From the NCBI GenBank assembly GCA_030220185.1, contig JASPKZ010000419.1, forward strand, positions 3,491,501 through 3,555,500: DNA of 64,000 bases, read 5' to 3'. Shown one piece after another: positions 1 through 10,852 of the stretch (its first letter is position 1; every line of letters starts with the position of its first letter). The translations under genes were made by a program, and so were the position numbers. The stretch is from Diploptera punctata. Lineage: Eukaryota; Arthropoda; Insecta; Blattodea; Blaberidae. Below the pieces are notes generated by a model. That model saw only the letters and a list, made by a program, of their open reading frames with translations, made no database searches and was not told where the DNA came from.

Positions 1-20
1 AAACCATCATAAGAATTAAA

Positions 21-480
21 GAAAATTTTATTATTGGAGGAGATTTAAATTCTAAGCATACCATTTGGAATTCGAGGCTGATATCGCCGAGGGGAAGAAT
101 TTTACAGGACCTGGCAGAGAGGGAGGACTTTGAAATTATTGGACCTGACACGCCGACTTATTTCCCAAGTACACTAGTGGGAAACCCCGATGTGCTGGAT
201 GTGTTCATGGTAAAAATAAATGTGGCGGTGGAAGTCATTGGAAACTAGGGACGAATTGAATTCTGACCACTCCCCCGTGGAATTAATTTTAAATTTTAAC
301 GTAGAAAGACGCTTTTCAGATCCAGGGCCTCGGTTACTAATTGGGGTGCGTTCACAGAGAATATGAAAGATTGTATTTTCCCGGATAATCGCGGAAATGA
401 ATCAACTGAGGCTCTGGATCTGGAAATAGATATTTTAACTAATACAATTGTAAACAATTTTGAGAGAAGTGACTACTGTA
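21..480 (+). pseudogene. LINE apurinic-type endonuclease fragment
   Basis: The frame from position 21 reads IIGGDLNSKHTIWNS, matching the GDFN/GDLNAKH motif of APE-type LINE endonucleases, followed by GRILQDLAE and TPTYFP. A stop at 246-248 ends this frame. The conserved SDHSPV motif is found one frame over at 262-279, so a frameshift lies between about 225 and 250. A second shift near 350 is needed to keep reading NWGAFTENMKD into the linker. In the family this domain nicks target DNA to prime reverse transcription. Here it is a fragment without its N-terminal half. Confidence 0.75.
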
Positions 481-2303
481 GATGTTAGTAGTCACACCAC
501 GGGGAATCTGCCGGAAGTGGAGGCACTTGTCCGGCAGAAAAGAGTGGTCAGAAGACACTGGCAAAGATACCGTAGGAGAGAGGATAAGATTCTTTTAAAT
601 AATCTGACTAATCGCATTCACGATATTTTAAGAAATTTTAAGATAAGAAAATTTAACGCAGATCTGGAACAGGCTGAGAGATCAAATAATATTTGGCCCA
701 TTTTGAAAAAATTAAAAAGTAACGTAATTAATAATAAACCTATTCATGGACCAAATGGTCTAAAGTATAAAGCAACTGACAAGGTAAATACTATTGCTGA
801 CTCCCTAGAGGATGGGTTTAGACCTCATCTCCAGGATCAATATGATGATGACTGGATAGATGGGGTGGAATCGGAGGCGGAGCGGATCTCTGAGAGAGCT
901 CCCCTACAGAGGTTGCGGTTGGCCTCCCTCGCTGAGGTTAAGAAAATTATTAAGACGCTTCCTAAGAGAAAAGCTGTGGTACAGATTATGTGTCAAACGA
1001 GATGATTCAGCACCTCCCATATGGGATGGCGCGCTATTTAGTTACTATCTTTAATAGATGTTTAAATTTAAATTATTTTCCTCGTAAATGGAAAGAAGCA
1101 AAAATTATAACGTTACCTAAAGAAGGAAAAAATCCTATTTTTGTTTCTAATAGACGACCGATCAGTCTGCTAAGCAATCTTGGTAAATTATTTGAAAGAA
1201 TTGTGCTGGGCAGACTGATCGGTATGACTACTGATCTGCGCGTCATCCCACAAGAGCAATTCGGGTTCATGCCGGGTCGTTCCACGACACTGCAACTGGT
1301 AAGACTCACGGAATATATAACATCAGGTTTCAGTTATAGAGAGAGCACAGTTGCAGTGTTCTTGGATGTCGAGAAAGCCTACGACACGACCTGGCATGAA
1401 GGCCTGATATGGAAGATGGATTCAATGGGCTTTTCGGATGGGATGGTGGGAATCATCTCGTCCTTTTTAACGGATAGGAGTTTCGTTGTCAGCGAGGGGG
1501 GTGCCACCTCTGATAGACGAACTATTCTGGCTGGAGTGCCTCAGGGACCCGTACTTTCACCATTGTTATATAATATTTATACCGCCGACGTTCCTGGGAG
1601 GACACATACGCAACTAGCCCTGTATGCCGATGATATTGCGATATATAGTAAAGACAGATCCTTAATTAGGTGTAGTAGAAAAGTTCAGAGAGGCCTACGA
1701 GATATTGAGCGGTGGGCTGATAAATGGAGGATTAAAATTGGTAAAGAGAAGAACCAAGGAATAATTTTTACGCAACGACCTAATATTAATGGTGCAGAAA
1801 CACTAGAATATGACGGAACTGTAATAAGATATCAGCTCACTGTTCAGTATCTCGGGGTTATACTAGATCGTCGTCTCACTTGGGCTAAACATGTCGAGAA
1901 GATTCGAAATAACTTTTATAAACGTTTTTCACAACTCAAGCCCATGTTGAGAGCCCACTCTCTGACACCTCAATCACGTACGTTGGTATACAGGGCTTGT
2001 ATACGCAGCCAAATGATATATGCATGTCCCGCATGGCTGACCTTATCAAAGGATAAGATAAACTTGCTTCAGGTTCTTCAGAACAAGTGTTTACGAAGTG
2101 CAGGAGAATATCCAATTAGGACGAGAATCACCAAAATTCATGAAGATTTAAACATTGACTTTCTTCAGGAAGTGATGACTAAATTGGCAAGAAACTTATA
2201 TCAAAAAGCGACTCTGAGCGAAAATGCTCTTATTAATAGCCTAGGGGCATACAACGAAAAGGAACGGACGAAATATAAAATGCCAAAGTTCTATCTGGCC
2301 TAG
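460..2303 (+). pseudogene. LINE linker and reverse transcriptase (Jockey-like)
   Basis: Two overlapping frames make one broken ORF2. The first (460-1005) is the basic linker ending in IIKTLPKRKA; the expected PGPDG motif after it is destroyed by a frameshift near 980. The second (990-2303, 437 residues) carries the polymerase motifs: RRPISLL (residues 55-61), FGFMPGRST (91-99), the motif A segment FLDVEKAYD (124-132), GVPQGPVLSP (182-191; the usual Ser after QG is Pro) and the catalytic YADD (212-215). The C-terminus (SRTLVYRACIRSQMIYACPAW) is the typical Jockey thumb region. It normally copies the element RNA into DNA at a nicked chromosomal target. Catalytic residues are intact but the reading frame is not. 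Confidence 0.85.
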
Positions 2304-2613
2304 AAAGTTAGATGCTCCTAGGCTTACCACAAAAGTATAAATAACTGATTGAACTTAACACCTCCTAAAGAAGAGATCAAGGTGATTACACCGGTATCCT
2401 GGAGAACCTGAAGCGAGCATACCTCAAGAATTGCCAGTCTCAAGACAACCCTTGAGGATGCCAGGCGATGTCTCTGGAGAAACGGGGAACTACAAGCCTC
2501 ACGACCACGGCCTACAGCCCGAAAATCTTCATCAAGATCATCATGGTTCGAAAAATGTTTTTTGTAATTCCCTTATTATGAGACAAAGTATTTAAAAAAA
2601 CTTTCTCTGGTGT

Positions 2614-3063
2614 TTAATTTTTTGCTTCAGGTGTTACTTTCTGACATTTTTTGTGCCCCGCATTCTCCTTATGATCGCGTATTTTTTTCCTCAGTGACAT
2701 TAACTGTTGTTTGCGGGATTTCCAAAATAGCTGATTTTACCATTTGACCACTCCACTGAAATTTTTATTCCCATTCGCTTGTCGACAGCTAGATTTCCAA
2801 CATCACGACAAAATTTACAGCCCAGCATTTTATTCTTCACACACAGCCAATTGTTTCTATGGCAAAAGTCATTTTCCTGCAACAGTGTCCAACATTCGGG
2901 CCAGCCATAATCAGAATCTATTTTGTCCTGACAATGTGCAGATTCGACGATTTTGCTTCTTCGGAATCTTTTTCGTCTTTACTATGTGCAGAATCGACAG
3001 TTTCTGCTTCTTCGGCCTTCCTTTTTTACTAATCGGCATAAAGAAACTACTTATTTTGTTCAT
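2614..3063 (-). pseudogene. hAT-derived KIAA1586-like zinc-binding region, remnant
   Basis: Read on the minus strand from an ATG at 3063: MNKISSFFMPISKKGRPKK, a frameshifted acidic stretch (about 2930-3010), then NNWLCVKNKMLGCKFCRDVG, GIKISVEWSNGKISYFG and, one frame over, QQLMSLRKKIRDHKENAGHKKC. This order (tryptophan-led segment, CxxC, GIxIxxEW, QQxxSLRKKI.xHK...H..C) resembles the N-terminal zinc-binding region of KIAA1586-like proteins related to hAT transposases. Frameshifts occur near 2700 and between 2890 and 3010. No catalytic region follows; the reading ends at a stop at 2614-2616. It may be a fragment of a transposon or a host-gene pseudogene. Confidence 0.55.
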
Positions 3064-3584
3064 TTTGAAGAATGATTACACTGATTCATGCTACATTGAT
3101 AGTGAACAGCTACCAAGCACTTTCCTCTTTCGTTACACTGAAAAACTAATATAGGAAGGGAACTGAGCGCAAATCTCTGTTTCCGATACCAACAAAAGAA
3201 ACAAAAAAGTGTGATACCAACTTACGAGTTATAAAACTGGAAATTGCATTCGTGAAGACTGTGCCATCTACCGGGAAAACACATTTTGCTCTGAATAAAT
3301 GTATATTTATTTTAAGCATAATGAATAAGGTCCCGGTACTGCGTACACTAGTAAAAACATTAATGTATATTTAGCAAAAAAATGAGAGGCTTCAAAATGC
3401 ATAGTCCCTGTTATGACCCGCTGTACATGCTTGATGAGCTAAAACTGTGGTTCACGAGGTAACACATTCTTAAATTATTTAGTTATTTTATTTTTTTTTT
3501 TATCCATCAGAACATCATAGATAGTTCAGGACTTGTCTACAATTACAATTTGTACATAAATAATATATATATATATATACTACT
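3064..3584. other. No recognisable gene
   Basis: AT-rich sequence with short homopolymer runs and a small (TA)n tract at about 3563-3580 directly before the next LINE fragment. I see no motif, inverted repeat or splice-bounded coding segment here. Confidence 0.5.
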
Positions 3585-4712
3585 TTCCTTTAGGAAAGGA
3601 CGATCTTGTATTGATTCAGCATTTTCTGTTAAACTATTGCTTGAAAAAAGAAGAGAATTCAACTTAGAAGCACATTTTGCTTTCATGGATTTTGAAAAAG
3701 CATTCGACACAGTCAAGAGATCAAAACTCTTAAATATATTGGAAGACAGAAATATATCAAATTTACTTCGGCAGAACATACAAAATATTTACAAAGACAA
3801 CACCATGAAGATTAAATGAAATAACAGATTTTCTGAAGAAGGAATTATAAATCGTGGTGTGAGACAAGGCTGCCCCTTATCCCCAACACTCTTTGCAATT
3901 TATATCAATGAAGTCATATGTTGCTGGAACAAGACATATAAATTTGGAATAAGAATATCAGAAAATAGAAAATTAAACACCATATTGTTTGCAGATGACC
4001 AAATAATAATAGGAAATTCCGAAGATAATCTACAGAAAGGTCTGTATGAACTTAACAAAAATTACAGAAGAATATGGATTAAAGATATCTACAGAAAAAA
4101 CAAAAATTATGGCATTTCAAGGTGTAGATCATGTCGGAAGTAAAATTGTACTGGACAATACAATTTTGGAGCAGGTGAATAATTTTACATATCTAGGATG
4201 CAATATCTCATATGAAGAAGAAAAGGATGTAAATGCAAAAATATCTAAATTTTTAAGAATTTTAGGGTTAATAAATTCTATCTTCAAGCCACAGTTAGTC
4301 CAAAAGCATTCAAGACTGAAATTGTATAAAACACTGGCTCTTCCAACTCTTTTGTATGGTAGCGAAGTATGGACGTTGAAACAGAAGGATATACAGAGAC
4401 TTAGATCTGCTGAAATGAGATATATTCGGAGGACTGCAGGATACACACTACTAGATCACAAAAAAAAATGAAGACATCTTAGAAGAATTACACATGGAAT
4501 CTTTAGAAAACAAAATTTCTGATTATAAGTCAAGATGGATACAACATGTTCATCGAATGGAAGATCACAGAATACCCAAACTAATATTAAGATATCAACC
4601 TGCAGGAAGAAGAAGACCAGTCAAAAGACTTCTGGATGGTGTTTCTCTTGAGGCCGAAACAGGTCAACAAATGGCCTAAATTCGTGAATGTACTATGATG
4701 ATGATGATACTA
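3585..4712 (+). pseudogene. 5'-truncated LINE reverse transcriptase with ATG-repeat tail
   Basis: The fragment starts inside the RT fingers (FRKGRSCIDSAF), then motif A (FMDFEKAFDTVKR), RQGCPLSPTLFAIYINE and the catalytic FADD (about 3988-3999). The thumb follows (LYKTLALPTLLYGSEVWTL), then a basic tail (RWIQHVHRMEDHRIPKL, AGRRRPVKRLLD) ending at 4679. An in-frame TGA at 3817-3819, a frameshift near 4060 and another in an A-run near 4470 kill the ORF. The short (GAT)n tract at about 4694-4709 after the stop suggests an RTE-style microsatellite 3' end. The 5' truncation is normal for LINE insertions. Confidence 0.82.
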
Positions 4713-4867
4713 GCTGGCCCGGCGAACGTCGTATCGCCTTTAAATATTTTTACGTTAATTTTTCCGATGTTTTAATAGTTATCTGCTATTCAGGACGGAA
4801 ACAAATCAAAGTCATAAAAATCGGTCCAGCCGTTCTTGAGTTATAAATAGTGTAACTAATCCGACTT

Positions 4868-4910
<43 letters not shown>

Positions 4911-4912
4911 TC
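4713..4912 (+). mobile_element. Retroelement 3' tail (RTE-like or SINE) with (TA)n end
   Basis: The sequence GGCGAACGTCGTATCGCC, then AAAATCGGTCCAGCCGTTC and TTGAGTTATAAATAG, and finally a pure TA repeat at about 4876-4908, looks like the conserved 3' tails of insect RTE-type elements and SINEs that borrow them. No coding sequence is present. It lies between the preceding LINE tail and the Harbinger element. Confidence 0.5.
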
Positions 4913-4968
4913 CCGGCCACGCGTTGCTGTGGCTAAGGTATACGTTAAATTATGTTGTAGTAAACTAA

Positions 4969-4986
4969 GTGCCGGTTGTATCAACT
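4969..4986 (+). repeat. Left terminal inverted repeat of the Harbinger element
   Basis: The first 18 bases of the element, preceded by TAA. They pair with the right tip with three mismatches. Confidence 0.65.
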
Positions 4987-5140
4987 CGGTATAAGTTCGG
5001 AAAACATGTTAACTCAAGTATTTAGCCAAAGTTGCGTTGTACCACGAGAGTATATCACCTAACCAGGGGCATAAACTCGGTAGACTTTGTACGGTCATTC
5101 GAAGCCTGATTTTGATTAATACTTGAGTTAAAGATGGCCG

Positions 5141-5325
5141 ATGGAAATTTTATTTATCGATACCGATTGTAATGACGAAGTGTTTTATAATATGTTTCTA
5201 AACACTCGGAAACTCAGAAAAATCAGGGGAAGACCGGATCATATTGAAAATTACAATGATGAAGAATTTTTCGTCCGCTTTCGCCTTGATCTCATCAGAC
5301 ATCGATTAGAACATAAAACGAAAAG
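5141..5325 (+). pseudogene. Harbinger transposase N-terminal exon, copy 1
   Basis: Reads NDEVFYNMFLNTRKLR, then a short basic segment and DHIENYNDEEFFVRFRL, the conserved NFEEYDDxxFxxRFRL region near the N-terminus of HARBI1-like transposases, then DLIRHRLEHKTKR and a splice donor (GTAAG at 5326). Compared with copy 2 at 5839-5963, about nine codons are missing between RFRL and DLI. An ATG at 5133, one frame over, reads MADGNFIYRYRL and may be the ancestral start, so a frameshift between the two is likely. In active elements the protein cuts and rejoins transposon ends, usually with a Myb-like partner, which I do not see here. Confidence 0.6.
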
Positions 5326-5745
5326 GTAAGATTTTAACATTTTTCGTTTGTATTTTATTATTTCCACAATCATTGTTTAATATTTGTAGGTGATTATTTA
5401 AACATTTTTATTTAAAGAGGTATGAGCATGAATTAGTATTAATACTCGTACTTGAACCTATAGCTTCATTAGATAATACTGTATAATACAATGCATTCTA
5501 TAATAGGGGTAGGAGTTAAAAAAATAATCTTCTATGAAAGTGTGCTTTTCAAAGTATAATTGCTTTTATTTTACACACTATAATTTAACAAAAGAACATT
5601 GAAATGCAAATTTTGAGGTTATATATATAATGCCATTAAATTAAAATCTTAATTACAACGTTGGTTATGCCATTGACTTTAAATAAAAAATGTGTATTAT
5701 GTCGTGTGCCATAACCTTTTTTCTAAACTATCATAAAATTGATAA

Positions 5746-5746
<1 letters not shown>

Positions 5747-5784
<38 letters not shown>
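5747..5784 (+). repeat. (ATT)n microsatellite
   Basis: A simple trinucleotide repeat between the two Harbinger exon copies. Confidence 0.9.
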
Positions 5785-5838
5785 TATTAATCAGGATATT
5801 ATCTGTAACATAACCATAATTTTTTCAACATTCTACAG

Positions 5839-5963
5839 AAAAATCTCAAGGAGACCAGTTCATCTTGAAGAAGGTATGGAAGATTGTTTCGTCTGGTTTC
5901 GCTTTTGAAACGAAGCAATTACGTTCAATGTGGATCTGATCATACATCGATTACAACAGAAAG
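5839..5963 (+). pseudogene. Harbinger transposase exon, copy 2 (duplicated exon)
   Basis: Preceded by an acceptor (TTCTACAG to 5838) and followed by a donor (GTAAAA at 5964). It reads KISRRPVHLEEG, FVWFRF, a stop at 5906-5908, then NEAITFNVDLIIHRLQQK. It parallels copy 1 (KIRGRPDHIE, FFVRFRL, DLIRHRLEHK) but keeps the segment copy 1 lost. One in-frame TGA makes it non-coding as it stands. Two versions of the same exon, about 0.7 kb apart and both with a donor-like sequence, suggest a local tandem duplication inside the transposon. Confidence 0.5.
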
Positions 5964-6306
5964 GTAAAATATTTTATATTTAGTAAAAAAATTAATAAAA
6001 AATAGTCTTCTATCCAAGTGTAATTTCTTAGGCTATATGTTACATACCCATAAAAATGTAACAAAAGAACATTGAAGTGTTAATTTTGAGATTATATTAC
6101 AGTGCCATAACCTTAAAACTTAAGTTACAGTAGTGATTATGGTATGAATGTTCAATGTGCAAGGTTGATTATGTTGTACTACCATGGACCTCTAAACTTA
6201 TACTTAATTTCCAATTTTTCAAGCTGTTTATTACATTGACACATTATTATTAAAATGCACTGGCTATTGTATGCCAAGAGACCACGTATACTTATTTTGG
6301 CTCAAG

Positions 6307-6823
6307 TTTCCATTAAGTGCAGTGAGAATTTTTTCTAAGCCCGAGGCAGACACAACGTGCATGCGCCAACAAGGGTTTTATTTTCAAATTATTTCCCACC
6401 ATTTACAACAAATTTTACACTTTTTTCTAACGATTACTTGAACACATTTTTCTATGATATTTAACTATATACATAACATGAAGACGTGGCAACCATATTG
6501 ATTTTAAGGAATATTCTATACAACAACAGTGCAGCCAACATAGGTTATGTACTTCAGAATTTGAGAACTTACTATTTATTTTTGGGTTGTTGCATTCTTT
6601 CACAGGTTAGAGTGCTTAAATTATGTTACGTTAGCTTTTAGGTTGGTCTTTCATAAGTTAGAGTACTTAAATTGCATTACGTTAGCTTTTAGGTTTGTTA
6701 AATAGCATGTATAATGTTGGCTGCATCGCGATATTCCATAGAGTAAACTGCTTCGCGTTTGTCGTGCATGCGTGTGGTGTCTGCCTGGGACTTAGAAAAA
6801 ATTCTCACTGCGCTTAATGGAAA
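6307..6823 (+). mobile_element. MITE with long inverted ends, copy 1
   Basis: Starts TTTCCATTAAGTGCAGTGAG and ends CTCACTGCGCTTAATGGAAA, with inverted arms of roughly 45 bp (to GGCAGACAC / GTGTCTGCC). There is no coding sequence. A second member lies at 35104-35517 with its interior in the opposite orientation. No unambiguous target duplication could be read, so the superfamily is unknown. Confidence 0.72.
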
Positions 6824-6872
6824 GATTATTCCTTATTTTATTTCATTAGCTGAGAAAATGGGCAGGTAAGTG

Positions 6873-9112
6873 TACACCATATTAGTTTATAGTTTTATTG
6901 GATAATCTGGTGCACCATAAGGATAAGTTTACTATTCTGTTTTGAACAGTGACTAATGTAGATGGAATCCTGGCATAGAATACCCAAAAACATCACTGTG
7001 AAGTTATGACATTATTAAAAGCTGATACGTAGTACACAGCACTTTGGAGAAACCCCAGTTTTGCGACTCACCTTGAATTTTTTCTGGCTCGACTTTAGAT
7101 TATCTTCCTCTTGATTTTCCATCTATGTTCTTGTAATACTGATGCTCTACGTACTCCTTCTGTCTTTACTAACTTTTGTACTTTTTTAAACATTTTTGCT
7201 TCCGTCTTCACTCTGCTAGATTAACTTCAAATTTGAATTCAAAATTTAAACTGTTGCTACTGTATTTTACAGGAACCAGGGGTTCTATCCTATTCAAGGA
7301 GGATCAAAATGGATTGCTCACCGCCACACACTTAAGTGATGGCCACAGAGCTTTCCATCTATCTAACATTTTGCAACAATACTTATAACATTTTTTTTAC
7401 AATTATTAAATATTTATCTCCATACACAATTATTTCTTTGAATGTATGCAGAATCATTGTGCACATGTGTGAACGCTAGAAGAACTTATACTAGATGGTG
7501 AAGATATCTGTGAAAATTGGAATGACCAACATTCAAAAGTATATTCTCAGAAAAAGATGTTCACTCAGTTCATTTTGTAGGTTCTGATGGGACAGGTTAG
7601 TGTATATCAGATTAGTATATGCTTCATTAAATAATATGCAAATAATTTATTTTGTTAAGTTAGGAAGGAGAAAGTTGGTGTATATCCATTTCTAACAAAT
7701 GTTTTGGGATGTATTGAAGTTTGGTCGCAGCTACATTCTTCCATCTAGTGTCAATCCTTTAAATTTTCTGTAGAACTTCTTTGTGATTCCATCTAGTGAC
7801 AACTCTATAAACTTATGCTCATGCACATGTTTCACTGTAGGACACAAAAATTAAGGGAAGGTAAACTAAAGTTTTTCCGGCTCAACTGCACTTCTACAAG
7901 CACTTGATTTTTCAGTTATATTGTAAACTATAGCTTCTTCCTCTATATTTACTAACATTACTTAATATTTTAAAACTTTTTCAAACAATTTTTATAACAT
8001 TATTAAACAATTTTGAAGTATATATTTAAATATACAAATCACAATATTATGATACTGTTTATTCAATATTGTAATGCTGCTATTTTCTCCACAGAGAGTA
8101 TATTACCTAGTCTCTAATTTTTCTATTGCTGTTTTTGGTTTATCGCTGGTTGGATCAATATGAGGGAGTGATAAGTGGAGTGTACACCCGTTTTTAATAA
8201 ACGTTTGGTAATTTTAATATTATTAATATATTTTTTAAACATAGATTTGGAGATTTATTGCAAATATTGGTCATTTAAATTTCATTGCGACGGATAGTAA
8301 CCGAGGATGATAATCGATATGTAGTTTGATTGTGGGTTATCGCTGGCTCTATAAACTCTGGCGCATGCGCACTGTTGTTCTATAGGACTTTGAAAATATT
8401 TCACGCTAGTTTAAGTGCAGTTTTTCCATTTTTCCTACATAACAGTTGTGTGGATGCTCAAAGCTTATGAACTTACTCGATAGATGACAAGAGTATCTGT
8501 GCTATTGGAATAATCAATCTTCACAATAAGTTCCCAAACATGCTTTTAAAGAAAGGATGTACATTAATTTGTAATTTCATAACCTAATGAAGTAAGTAAT
8601 TTATTATTCGATAATCTAATTTGGTGTACAATAACTTTTCCTTCTTAACCAAACAAAATAAAATAGTAGTTATATTGTGAAAGATTGTCATACAATAGCA
8701 CAGTTAGTCTTGCCATATATTGACAAAACCTTTTGCATGCATATATGCACTACAGCTCTGTTGAACTTAGAAGAAATTATTGAGAGATTTTGTATACATA
8801 GATAAATATAAAAAAAATGTTTTAAGAATCGTTACAAAATGTTAAAACAGTAGGAAATGTTAGTAGAAATGGAAAAAGTAAATAGTGTAACAGTGTCATA
8901 TTAATGTTGTATGGTATAGCATGGGTCATAAACTATAGTTCAGCCATCATAGATTTAAGCAACTTTCATTGTATATTTGATAAATGGTGACCTTTATTAC
9001 AGCATAAGTCAGTTTTGGAGATTCTATGCCTCTAGTCCACCTGCATTAGTCACTGTTCAAACAGAATAGCCAACTTTGCCTTATGGTGCACTGCAAGTTT
9101 GTGTACACCAAT
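6873..9112 (+). repeat. Large non-coding repeat with inverted ends (mosaic repeat copy A)
   Basis: About 110 bp at 6873-6985 (with CTTATCCTTATGGTGCACC on its complement) recurs inverted at 9024-9112 (both contain, in the same sense on opposite strands, CATTAGTCACTGTTC). Between them lie modules found again at 34431-36800 and 25640-26089: CTTGATTTTTCAGTTATATT, CACAATATTATGA-type tracts, TTTTCTCCACAGAG, and the short block CTATAAACTCTGGCGCATGC. No ORF with a recognisable domain is present. It lies within the intron region of the Harbinger element, so it is either part of that element or a nested non-autonomous one. Confidence 0.55.
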
Positions 9113-9645
9113 TAGTTTATTAGATAATATGGCTTCCCATAAAGAAACCTCTAATTTAATTAAAAACGAGTTAATAAGAAATGCCATAAATATAGCAACT
9201 TAACGTTTGTATACAATTGCCCAAAATTTTGTATTTGTATAACATGTTCTGGTATGAACTGTGAAAACATTATATGAGAATTAGAGGTGAGTTGTAATCC
9301 AATGCATCCATAATGAGAATAATGAAACTTGTTAATACAGTAATCATGAATAAAATTATGTGTACCAGTAACTGAAAGGGAATCAAATTACAATGCATAA
9401 AGTAATGTAACATATCAATTGTTGCTACACATTATGTTTTTCTTGGAACATTCTTTTTTTAATATAGCAGAAAATAAAAATTTTGCCCCTTAGCTTATGA
9501 CGTCTGAGAAATTACAATGTTATTAAAGTAGTAGAATCCACTAAAAATATTATGCATTTGTTCTATAGTCTATATTTGATGGTGAATAAATATTAGTCAC
9601 TTTTGATTATCTGATAAAATCATAAACATTCTTTTTTTTTTCTAG

Positions 9646-9734
9646 AAGGCTTGCTGGGATATTACATCGCTTCATTCCCGAATGTCACCGAAGACTTAGA
9701 CTGCATGCACATAAAGACCAGTTCTCCAGGATAG
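9646..9734 (+). pseudogene. Harbinger transposase catalytic-domain exon piece
   Basis: After a pyrimidine-rich acceptor (TTTTTTCTAG to 9645) the frame reads GLLGYYIASFPNVTEDLDCMHIKTSSPG then a stop at 9732-9734. It matches the FPxVxGxIDCTHIxIxxPG motif that contains the first catalytic Asp of HARBI1-like nucleases (here the D of LDC). The rest of the catalytic domain was not found; the next block is a Penelope-like insertion. Confidence 0.62.
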
Positions 9735-9799
9735 TCCAATACTGAGGAACATACAAGGAATAAAAGCGTATGATGTGCAGTTAAACATTTTAGATATTA

Positions 9800-10345
9800 T
9801 TGTTTAGTTGTTTCTTCACTCACCTCATACTTCTTAACTCCCAAGCAGACTCGAGTTTCTTCACTTCATTTGTGATATTCTCAATGCTGTATTACATTCA
9901 CAACTGATGTCCAATGGCCTCCTATCCTGCAGACTGACCTCCGCGCCATCTGATGGCTGACCGACGAACTTCCAAATCAATCCCCTCTCCTTATCACCGG
10001 GTATTTCAAAATTCATAGTTGTGTTTTTATTCTTGCATATATAAATTTTTTCCCAAATTGTGAGTTCCTTCGGTTTTTCCAATTGTTTAAGTAATTTTGT
10101 TTTGGTTTCTATTCTGTGTTTTTCTGACCAGGCATCTACAGCTATTGCAGATTTTTCTGTTTCTCCATTTTTAACATTTCTGAGGTGTTCCTTTAATCTT
10201 GTATTTAGATTCCTTTTTGTTTTTCCTATGTATATCTTTTCACAATCTTTACAATTAATTTGATAAATTCCCGATATTTTGCAGTCTTCAATCTTTTCAT
10301 TTTTGTTGGTTTTTAGAAAAGATTGAAGATCTAACACATGACTAG
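9800..10345 (-). pseudogene. Penelope-like element 3' end with GIY-YIG endonuclease
   Basis: The minus-strand frame (10349 to 9861) shows a GIY-YIG nuclease: SGIYQINC (GIY at residues 27-29), KIYIGKTKRNL (YIG at 40-42), RLKEHLRN (catalytic-helix Arg at 51) and SAIAVDAWSEKH, as in the C-terminal domain of Penelope-like polymerases. A one-base shift near 9895 is needed to reach the natural C-terminus, which reads SIENITNEVKKLESAWELRSMR with a stop at 9820-9822. The reverse transcriptase half is missing. The fragment is nested inside the Harbinger element. In the family this nuclease nicks target DNA for priming. Confidence 0.85.
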
Positions 10346-10349
10346 ACAA

Positions 10350-10679
10350 TATTTAACAATTGTGCATTGAAGACTCAGTTTGAAAAGGAGTAAATGTTCT
10401 TTAGTATAAATGGAGTAGAGAGTCAATCATAAGCATCATCATTACCAGTACTATGGTCCATAAGAGCCAGGATCCCCTGATATATACGTCCAATTTTGAT
10501 TCCCCAACCCATATAAAGGTTTCTATTATTATTTTATAAACTGTACATAACCACTGATTTAATATATTATCTTGTATATCAGCAAATTAAGTTTTCACCA
10601 ATGTAGACAGATTTTTTTGAAGCTGTAATAGTATTTTTAAAATGCGATAGGAAGTATCATTAAGAAGTTTGTTTAATAA
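10350..10679. other. No recognisable gene
   Basis: AT-rich. The end (about 10640-10679, GATAGGAAGTATCATTAAG) matches the sequence just before the inverted pair at 43383 (GATAGGAAGTAACATTTTG), so the repeat family of the next feature extends into this stretch. Confidence 0.4.
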
Positions 10680-10852
10680 TTAAGACATTTTGTCTGTACA
10701 TTCTTACCTCTTATGGTTGTTTTTGTCAAATATATGTTTCAAGGCTTCTGAGCCCCATCGTCAGCAATTACAGACTGTAATCAGAAGCCTTGAAACATAT
10801 GTTCGACAAATACAACCCAAAGAGGTAAGAATGTACAGACAAAATGTCTTAA
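10680..10852. repeat. Inverted pair of a dispersed element end with hammerhead-like core
   Basis: Arms of about 70 bp (TTAAGACATTTTGTCTGTAC at the left and its complement at the right end) flank a short centre. On the minus strand the left arm contains CTGACGA (10758-10764), a possible GGGGCT/AGCCTT stem and GAAAC (10736-10740), the conserved pieces of a hammerhead ribozyme core. Such cores are known in the terminal repeats of Penelope-like elements. Whether this copy folds or cuts is unknown. Confidence 0.55.

Larger units (their letters stand above)
1..2560 (+). mobile_element. Jockey-like non-LTR retrotransposon, degenerate, 5' part outside the window
   Basis: The order is endonuclease, linker, reverse transcriptase, then a non-coding 3' region (about 2304-2560), which is the layout of a Jockey-type LINE ORF2. 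ORF1 and the start of the endonuclease lie left of the window. At least three frameshifts break the coding region (near 225-250, 350 and 980), so this copy is dead. The 3' region is GC-richer than its surroundings up to about 2540, then becomes AT-rich; no clear poly(A) tail or target duplication is visible. Clade assignment is from motif style only. Confidence 0.82.
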
